Positions 57,100 to 64,000 of a DNA stretch of 64,000 nucleotides are shown piece by piece. The first letter of the stretch is position 1; each line of letters opens with the position of its first letter. The notes beneath the pieces were generated by a model. The model did no database searches. It was not told the DNA's origin and worked only from the letters and a program-made list of their open reading frames with translations. The position numbers and the translations under genes were made by a program. This stretch comes from Dermacentor variabilis. Lineage: Eukaryota; Arthropoda; Arachnida; Ixodida; Ixodidae. The stretch is taken from the NCBI RefSeq assembly GCF_050947875.1, contig NC_134569.1, positions 201,010,627 through 201,074,626 on the forward strand, given 5' to 3'.

Positions 57100-58607
57100 C
57101 CGTAGGCCGTAGGAACTTTGGGACGGCTGCAATTTTATCCGGGTAAGGCTTAACACCGTCTTGATTGACGACATGACCAAGGAACTGAAGTTCCTCAGAC
57201 CCAAAGTGCCATTTTTCTGGTTTCAGTGTAAGACCCACGGACCATATGGCTTGAAGGACTGACAGCAGCCGTTTTAGATGTTCTTCATAAGTCGCGGAAA
57301 AATAATCACGTCGTCGAGGAAAACCAGGCAAGTCTTCCATTTTAGACCGGATAGGACAGTGTCCATGAGCCTTTGAAACGTGGCGGGGGCCGAGCATAAG
57401 CCGAAAGGCAGAATCTTAAATTCGTAAAGCGCATCAGGAGTCACAAACGCAGTCTTCTCTCGATCGCGCTCATCCATCTCTATTTGCCAGTATCCACTTT
57501 TAAGGGCCCTAGAGGAGAAGTAACGCGCATGCCGTAGCCTGTCCAAAGAGTCATCGATCCGGGGCAACGGATAAACATCTTTCTTTGTGACGTGATTAAA
57601 CTTGTGAACAATGCAGAACCTCCACGTACCAGTGACAGTGACAAGAACTTTATTAGAGTGTCCTGAGGAACTTGATTGGGGGGAACCGAAGGCTCCGCAA
57701 TCAGGTTGGTGGCTCCGCCCACGATGGGACAGGAAGGTGGTGACTCTCCACGACGTCGCGGGCCTTCTGGACGGCCTGTAGTTGGCTTGTAAAATCCGAG
57801 CTCTTGAGCAAGGCGTCCCACTTGCTCTTGTATTGAAAGTCGGAGCCTGCGTTGTACGGGCACAGCCAGAGCATGTGGTCGAAAGAGAAGCAAGCGTGAC
57901 CGCATTTGAAGCACGAGTGCGGGTAGTTGGGGTCTATCCAACTAAGCGCTCTGGGGGTGAGGTAAGATCTCGTCTGTAAAAGCCTGAAAGTAACAGCCTG
58001 AGCCCTCTTCAGTTTCGGGCTGGGAGGAGGGAATTTCCTCCTGCTGTGTCTGTAATGCGACGTAATTTCGTGAAAGGTGGTAAGATGATCTTTGAAGGGG
58101 CAACCCTGTGGGAGAGCCGGACCGTTAGCTCGAGCGCTTTTCGTGAATTCACGCGCCAGGCAGTTGGCCCGCTCGTTAAGGTTGCAACCTGCTTGATTAG
58201 TTACGTTGTTCATGTGGGCCGGGAACCACGCTATGGTATGACCTCCAGTTTCCTCTCCCGTGGTAATACGAAAGGATCTGTTGACGATGCCCGCTGCGTT
58301 TTTATAAACTAGAGCGGACGAGAAAGCCAAGCCAGGGCACCGCCGTGCGCGAGTCGGAGAAAATGGTCGCCGGGCCTCTTGCGGCTTGAAGAGCCAAGGC
58401 TATCGCGGTTTCCTCCGCCTCGTTCGAGTGCATAGCGTAGATTGACGCGGCGCAGATAAGTGTTCCGCGTGCGTCAACGACCGTGATTGCAGACCTGTTT
58501 TCGCTGCCATATTTGGGGGCGTACCGCGCACCAACTTCCTTTTTCACAAGCACTACAGGTAATGCCCAAGGACTCTTTGATGGCTGGATTACATAATGCT
58601 GTAGCAT
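57100..58607 (-). pseudogene. Gypsy RT interrupted by a LINE
   Basis: Before the LINE: V-I-Q-P-S-K-S-P-W-A-L-P-V-V-L-V-K-K (58600-58537). After it: G-T-W-R-F-C (from 57631), V-Y-P-L-P-R-I-D-D-S-L-D-R-L, L-K-S-G-Y-W-Q-I-E-M-D, F-G-L-C-S-A-P-A-T-F-Q-R-L-M-D and F-L-D-D-V-I-I-F with the catalytic pair intact. A frameshift leads to L-K-P-E-K-W-H-F-G and F-L-G-H-V-V-N-Q-D-G. The first catalytic Asp position of the palm reads Leu-Lys-Ser in A-L-K-S-G-Y-W, with the Asp replaced by Lys. Confidence 0.85.
57632..58523 (-). mobile_element. 5'-truncated RNase H-bearing LINE inserted in Gypsy RT
   Basis: The 892-bp insert starts in an RNase H domain (Y-G-S-E-N-R-S-A-I-T-V-V; N-E-A-E-E-T-A-I-A-L-A-L; I-F-S-D-S-R-T-A). 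After a frameshift near 58310 it continues with H-T-I-A-W-F-P-A-H, N-L-N-E-R-A-N-C-L-A-R-E-F and C-F-K-C-G-H-A-C-F-S-F-D-H-M-L-W-L-C, a C-terminal Cys/His motif. The 3' UTR holds aataaagttcttgtcactgt. Imperfect 10-bp flanks match at 8 of 10 bases: minus-strand TGGTGCGCGG (58524-58533) and TGGTACGTGG (57622-57631). They fit an aged target duplication with two transitions. The element is of I-clade type. Confidence 0.85.
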
Positions 58608-58773
58608 TTACTCGACCTGCTGCTGTATTGTCGCACTTTTTTTCTGAGCCACACGATACGGGTTCTGTCGAATGGGTCTTGCTGTCTCCTCCGTGAGGAT
58701 GCGGTGCTTTGTCAGCGGCGTTTGAACGACTCGCGACGTTGAGGAGAAGCAGTCCTTAAACTCTTTAAAGCAG

Positions 58774-59292
58774 TTACATAAGATGGTGTCGTTCTGTCGG
58801 CGTTAAGCCCGGACGAACGTCAACAGCGGGTGTGCTCTGTGTTGTACGAGCACTGGCTTCTTCTTGCATGACAAAAGAGTTTTGAGCGCGGTCGATTTCA
58901 TCTAGGTGTGCAACAGCGTTGCCTTTACTGATGTGCCGACGTTCGTTTGCGAAATTTGTCAAGAGAATCTCCGCACGCGCGTCGGCTAAGCTGACGATGA
59001 CACGGGCGATGGCAACACCTTGTCGGAATAGAAGGGCAGTTACATGTTCCGCTACTGCGTCTTCTTTATGCTGTGCGCCGACACTGATGGAAACAAGTCT
59101 GCATGATAGTGGCGCTATGCACACGCCCTCGTCGATAACACACAAGGCTCGGCGTTGGGGTTCTCTGTCATGGGTCGTGTCTTTATCAGGGGAAAATGCT
59201 ACCGCGCCGTCGCGTATGTTGACAACGGCACCGTATTCCCTTAAGAAGTCCGCTCCTAATATGAGTGACTTGCAGCACTCCGGTAGAATCAC
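58774..59292 (-). pseudogene. Gypsy protease end and linker to RT
   Basis: I-L-P-E-C-C-K-S-L-I-L-G-A-D-F-L-R-E-Y-G-A (59290 downwards) is the second protease motif (I-L-G-x-D-F-L). A linker follows, ending in G-L-T-P-T-E-R-H-H-L, the usual approach to RT. Confidence 0.75.
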
Positions 59293-59980
59293 GATTGTGG
59301 CGACAAAAGCCTGTAGGTGTCATTATCCGGCCTCCAGAATTTCGAATGTAAGAGCCCGTCCATTCCATTCTGACTTTCTTGAGTTTGTCCGCCATCGGCT
59401 CGCGCATTATAGAAAAGTCCACGTCGTTGTCGACTAAAGCCGTCACTTCGTGCCCGTTAATCGTTACAGCTAGGTCGGCAGTCACAGCTTTGTCGGCGTC
59501 GTGCTTTTTCGGAAACAGTGGGGAATTTTCGGCAACTTCAGGACTTGCAACCTTGCCCCCCCCCCCCCCCCCCTTATGTCGCTGTCTTGAGTTTCCTCGC
59601 CGTGGGCTGGGAGACGGACCTCTGGCGACGCCATGAAAACTGCGGCTGTTCGGCGTGGAAAAACGTGCTGGAGACGGTGAGCGCGACCGTATATTCGATG
59701 GGCCAAATTTCCGGCTAGCGTGGCTGTCATCGAAAGAGACATTGTTTTCATCAAACAAGCGGCGCGTAGCGGCATGTGGACTTCCCGGGTAGCCAGCTGG
59801 ACGATGAGGGCACAAACGATAAATGTGTCCAGGCTCTCCACAATTGTAACATAGTGGTCGCCGATCTAGAGTGCGCCATATATCGGTCTTGCGTAGCTGG
59901 GGTTTCCTTACAGGCTCCCGTTGGGTACAGGTTGCGACGGGAGGTCGTTCACGGTACTGTGGTTCCGGCATGAAAGACAT
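59186..59980 (-). pseudogene. Gypsy nucleocapsid and protease
   Basis: C-Y-N-C-G-E-P-G-H-I-Y-R-L-C (59808-59850) is an intact CCHC knuckle. A run of 18 C on the plus strand (59556-59573) encodes poly-Gly before K-V-A-S-P-E. The protease active site, expected D-T-G, reads A-L-V-D-N-D-V-D-F-S-I-M (near 59406-59440), so its Thr-Gly is lost. The frame shifts before the next protease segment. Confidence 0.8.
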
Positions 59981-60069
59981 GGAACGACAAACAGCGTCTG
60001 CATAGCTGTATGCGTTCGGCTGGTAAGGCAGCTCGGAAGACGATAGTCGACAAACTGCGTGTGCGTAGC

Positions 60070-61022
60070 TGTAGGCGTTCAGCTACTATGACATATCGGA
60101 ACATGGCTCGGAAGGGACAAACGCCTGACGGAGTTCCTGGCGCACCACTTCAGCGAGAGGCAACCGTGAAATCCTGCGGCGGCGTTGCATGTGCCGATGG
60201 TGCGTGCCTAGCGTTCTCCTTTTCAATTTCATCATGCACAATTTGTCAGATCAGTTGGCGTAAGCAGGTCTCATCGGTCGTGGCGAGTGCTGCGGCTCTT
60301 GTCGGTGCCCCAGCGACCAAGCGATCATGTTGTTGGTACCGCTGCGGCAGCGCCCGGTCGACTGCCGTGGCCTCCTTAACGAACTCGTCCAAGGTTGTCG
60401 GCGGATTGCGCACAAGGCCAGCGAAGAGCTGTTCTTTAACACCCCTCATGAGATGGCTCAGCTTCTTTGCCTCGGGCATGTTGGGACCTGCGCGGCGAAA
60501 CAAACGAGCAATATCTTCGGTGAACATCGCGATACCTTCATTTGTCTGTTGGATACGTGACTCAAGCAGGCGTTGTGGGTTTTCACGTCGATTTGTGTTC
60601 CCGAATGTATCGAGTAACCGACGGGCAAACTCGTCCCGCGTCGTCAAACTTCCCTCGCGGTTTTGAAACCAAGTCCTTGCATTGCCTTCAAGGGCGAAAT
60701 AGACATTGAAAAGCTTCTGATCGGGGCGCCAGTGATTAGATCTAGCTACGCGTTCATACTGCTCTAGCCAGTCTTCCGCATCTTCGTGCACGTCACCGTG
60801 AAAGGGGCCGGGATACCGAAGGTATCGGACAGTTACATGTGTTGGGCTGTTTCAAAGTGCCATTTTTGGAGTTGGGGTGGCCGTCGACAGTACTGATAGG
60901 TGTGAGAGACCAAATTCGGGGCTCAAACCTTGCTGGCGGCGACTCATGCGGTGTACAGGCGTCTTGGTGCGTGGGTGTCTTGTGGGGCTGGATGCAGGGC
61001 TACTCGAAGGAGTGCCGATCAT
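60070..61022 (-). pseudogene. Gypsy gag (matrix/capsid)
   Basis: The start M-I-G-T-P-S-S-S at 61022 leads into a P/S-rich region (S-R-R-Q-Q-G-L-S) and an in-frame TGA at 60852. The frame continues with F-H-G-D-V-H-E-D-A-E-D-W-L-E-Q-Y-E-R-V-A, then A-L-E-G-N-A-R-T-W-F and L-M-R-G-V-K-E-Q-L-F-A-G-L-V-R-N-P-P-T-T, the retrotransposon gag family pattern. It stops at 60246. The remaining sequence to about 60070 is out of frame. Confidence 0.85.
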
Positions 61023-64000
61023 GAGGCCATGGTACCTCACACTCCCACCAATGCCGCAGGTCACAAAGCACAAGGTACAAAGCACAAGCACACCCCTACC
61101 CTCCTTCTACCAACCCCTCCCGGTGTCTTTTAGAGACACCTACAATATTATAAACTTTTCCACTCAATACTTCATACGCCTTAATAGCTCTATTCCCATT
61201 GAGTGAAATAAAGAACTGGTGGCTCAGGAAATACGTGCAACGAAAGAAAGCGAAAGAAAGGTTGCAACGAATATAGCCAAGCATCGGTCTGCTGAAGTAG
61301 TAGTAAATGATAATGGGTCCAGTAAGGTCGTGCGAGCTGCGAGCATCAAGATATGCGAAGTAATCACCTTGACACAAATTACTCGCCAATTACTGCGAGA
61401 CAGAAGAGGCACGCCAAGCATTAACTTCGCGTATCGGCTTGCTGTGGCGCCACGACTTCTTAGCGTACACTGAGCCTCGATTGATTGGTTATAGCTCAGG
61501 TAAGACTACTATTGCCTCAAGTTATGAAGGAATGAAACAGTGAACCTAGCGAGTCTCCAGAACATCTCGTGCGCTGAAACGGGGAAAATTCGGAACAATA
61601 CATCGCAGCTCGCATCGAGACACTAAATTATTAGCATGGAGACTTCGGACCGAAAAAAAGAAAGACAGAAAAAGGAAGACAGGAAGCTTAAGTTGTCATC
61701 TTGACATTCACTCATTCACCCTTTCATGACAAATTAATAAATATACCTTTCAAATAATAGTTTCTGATTCTAAAGTGGATTAGTGTTTCTATATAATGTC
61801 CATTTCAAGTTTCTGATAAACGACATTGTACTCACTAATCAACCACACGTGCGACACACACAACATAAATCGGCGAGAAACGCTGCAGAAATAAGAAAGA
61901 AAAAAGGAAAAAAAGAAAGGTAGGGAGCGGTCTCGCAAAATGTAAACCACCAAAGCGGCGAAGTTCATTTCTATGAGATCAAACGAGCGACTCGGTGAAC
62001 TGGGAGAAGGAGCAGGCCCTCAATCGCTTCTCGTCACGGCCTTCGGGACACAGCGGCCGGCGTTCAAACAAGAGGCTGCCCCCTTCAATCGTACTGATGG
62101 CTGCAAGTTTAGATCAACATCACCGCGAATGGAGAGTATAAAACGTGGAGAGAGAGAGAAAAAAAAGGGGCGAGCACGGAGTTTCGGGAAGGGGCGTTTC
62201 GCAGCGGCAGAAAAGGGGGAACCGGTAAGGGCTCACCGCTCGCACTCCAACGTTACCGCTCAAACAGGCCCCAAATGTGCCGGAAGTTTTCTCAAATCCG
62301 GACCTCGAGCGCGACGGTGCACCAAAGTGAAGCCTGGGGCGGAGACACCGATCTGTGCAAAATGGGGGGGAAAAGAAAAAGAAACGCGACGAGCCAAAAA
62401 AGAAAAGAAAAAGTGTGGGGATAACAAAGATAGGACTTGCTGTATGTGTTTGCGCGCGTTTGTCGGCGACCGAGTGGCCAGCCAAGAGTGGGTGGCGGCA
62501 GCGGCGGCGGCGGCTGGGCGGTCAAACGAGCTTCCTTTCCATCCTCGCCCGCCAGCGAGCTTCTCGTCGCGATACGTCACCCCGTGCTATCTCTCTCTTT
62601 CTCCCCACATCTGCGTCGCAAACCGCCTCCTCTCAATCCCGCTTCACGTCCCGATTGTTTGCACAGGCGACGCGTTCCACAAAGGGTGAGGAGGAGGGGG
62701 GTCCTTGTCCGGTTTGCCTGCGTTCCACCCCTCTCGCGCTCATTCCGTCGTGTTCCCTCCCCACCTCGGCCGCCCGTCATCCCCTGGGTGTGTGTATCCC
62801 GTTCGGGAGAAAGAGGCAGGCAGGCACACGAGACGCGCGCCGATCAGGCTGGCTGGCGGCCGTGTTTGCGCAGAGCTTAGCAAACGCGATGCGACGGGCC
62901 GCCAACACTTGGCGGCGGCGGCCAAAGCCTCGACGGCGCCCGAGCGCGGCGACGAGACGACCGGGATGGGGGCCGCGTGCCAGACGCCGAGTAGGCGCCC
63001 CGAAGAAAATGTCGCGTCACTTGGACGATATCGACATATAGCGCATCTCTTCGCTCTATAAGTACACTAACACTTATAAGCCCTATTGTAGCGTCGGTGT
63101 CACGCGGCGGCCACGAGAACTGGAGTTCACGTGAGCAAAAAACGACGGAAAGACGCTCTTTTAATTGCATCTAAACAGCTGCGAATTGGAACCCATGATA
63201 TTGTCGCAATAATACGGGCGAGAGCCCTGCCGAAAGCAAAGGTAACAGTAAAAAAAATGAACTTCGAAGTATAGCTATGAGAAAACACACGAAGAAAAAA
63301 AAAAGAAGACGACGTGTCCACACTGCTGCAAAACGCCATAGTAGTTCGCACACCAGCTGAAGTAGGGATCATGTCACGTTGTCTGCAGTGCATGAATGAG
63401 CCTATGCCTGAAATCAGCCAGCGCCCCAATGCACATAGGTTTCTCTTAATGAGAACCTTTTCTCGCGGGCCGGTCACTTGCTTTCGCTAATAGTAAGTTC
63501 GCTTTCGTCACTGGTCGGTGCCTGTCATTACGAACTGTTCTGGAGCATATAAAATGTGACACTCCTCGAGAAGGCTTCCTGAGTTTACAATAATGAAGCA
63601 CATGGTGGAAAAACAACTGCTGCTGCACAAACAAAAAAAGACAAAGAGAGGACGGTTCCGCCCGCGTTCTGCTCTTTTGTTTCCTCTTCCTTTTTTTTTT
63701 TTTACTGTGAGCAGCGCTGAACGCTAGTACTGTCGAAGACCACAGATTCACTCCTTAATGCATTTGAAGTAGCAACCTAAGAAGCAAAATAGCATCAGTG
63801 AATTGTTCATGTTTGACAATAGGAATGTTTGTGAGCGCTTGCGTACATTAGGTCACATAAAAAATGAATGCATCATCGATAGAGAGAAATGTGCTTTTAA
63901 GAGCGACACACAACATGAAGCCGTTTGTATCAAACTCTGTGAAATCTTGCTTGAATTCTTGTTGCTTCCTGTACAGAAAGCGTAAACAGCCACCGCATTC
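61023..64000. other. No gene recognised; CpG-rich block 62440-63060
   Basis: 61210-61980 is AT-rich. 61973-62380 is purine-rich. 62440-63060 is strongly CpG-rich with open frames in at least three phases, the longest being 62355-63041 with R/A/P-rich composition. At its end, cgaagaaaatgtcgcgtc gives an ATG with a 10-codon frame, and ctataagtac lies at 63056-63065. A host promoter or first exon is possible. No splice structure or conserved protein could be supported. Confidence 0.35.

Larger units (their letters stand above)
55121..61022 (-). mobile_element. Decayed Ty3/Gypsy retrotransposon, conventional domain order
   Basis: On the minus strand the order is gag, CCHC nucleocapsid, protease, RT, RNase H, integrase, spread over many frames. 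An RNase H-bearing LINE (57632-58523) is inserted in RT. No LTR pair could be recognised: sequence beyond the integrase end does not recur upstream of gag. A purine-rich ctctggagggagcg (minus strand, 55121-55134) could be a polypurine tract. The order differs from the Gmr1-like element at 1741-7190, so the two are separate lineages. Confidence 0.85.

Noticed and set aside
62355..63041. 228-codon R/A/P-rich frame
   Set aside because: CpG-rich sequence opens three overlapping frames here. No conserved motif or splice structure.

Overview
The window looks like nuclear DNA from a hard tick (Ixodidae). This rests on recall of repeat families, not on a search: Ruka-like and other tRNA-derived SINEs, LINEs ending in (catc)n, (gat)n or 'aataaagtttttactctctct', and Gypsy elements of types common in ixodid genomes. 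I found no convincing complete host protein gene. What can be read is a graveyard of nested transposable elements in repeat-rich intergenic or intronic DNA, with a few CpG-rich blocks that could mark host promoters or other GC-rich repeats.

Layout. 1-1690: 3' half of a dead CR1/L2-like LINE, itself carrying a 123-bp insertion. 1741-7190: an LTR retrotransposon with both LTRs and a 4-bp target duplication. Its order is gag (SCAN-like capsid, zinc knuckle), protease, integrase remnant, RT, RNase H. The integrase remnant lies upstream of RT, as in Gmr1-like Ty3/Gypsy elements, and both LTRs carry a 44-bp tandem array (4 units left, 5 right). 7.2-19.2 kb: LINE tails, two SINEs, a CpG-rich block at 14.0-16.5 kb and a perfect 21-bp hairpin at 17.8 kb. 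19.2-27.5 kb: two LINE 3' ends, a GC-rich block at 22.6-23.5 kb and a 164-codon transposase-like open frame. 27.5-35 kb: SINE pieces and simple repeats. 35.2-39.1 kb: a nearly full-length RTE-like LINE (minus strand) split by a 979-bp DNA transposon. 40.6-42.1 kb: an old degenerate tandem array. 44.1 kb: a 152-bp TA-flanked MITE. 47.2 kb: a SINE. 50.8-51.2 kb: a near-perfect SINE foldback with a 9-bp target duplication. 52.1-53.5 kb: a young-looking RTE-like 3' fragment. 55.1-61.0 kb: a decayed Gypsy element (minus strand) in conventional order, with an RNase H-bearing LINE inserted in its RT. 61-64 kb: no gene recognised, CpG-rich near 62.4-63.06 kb.

How the parts relate. The elements do not form an operon or pathway. 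They are parasites of one another: SINEs need a LINE enzyme, the integrase-deleted LTR element would need integrase in trans, and the MITE and the 979-bp element would need a transposase from elsewhere. Nesting gives an order of events at three sites: CR1 before the 123-bp insert, RTE before the DNA transposon, Gypsy before the LINE.
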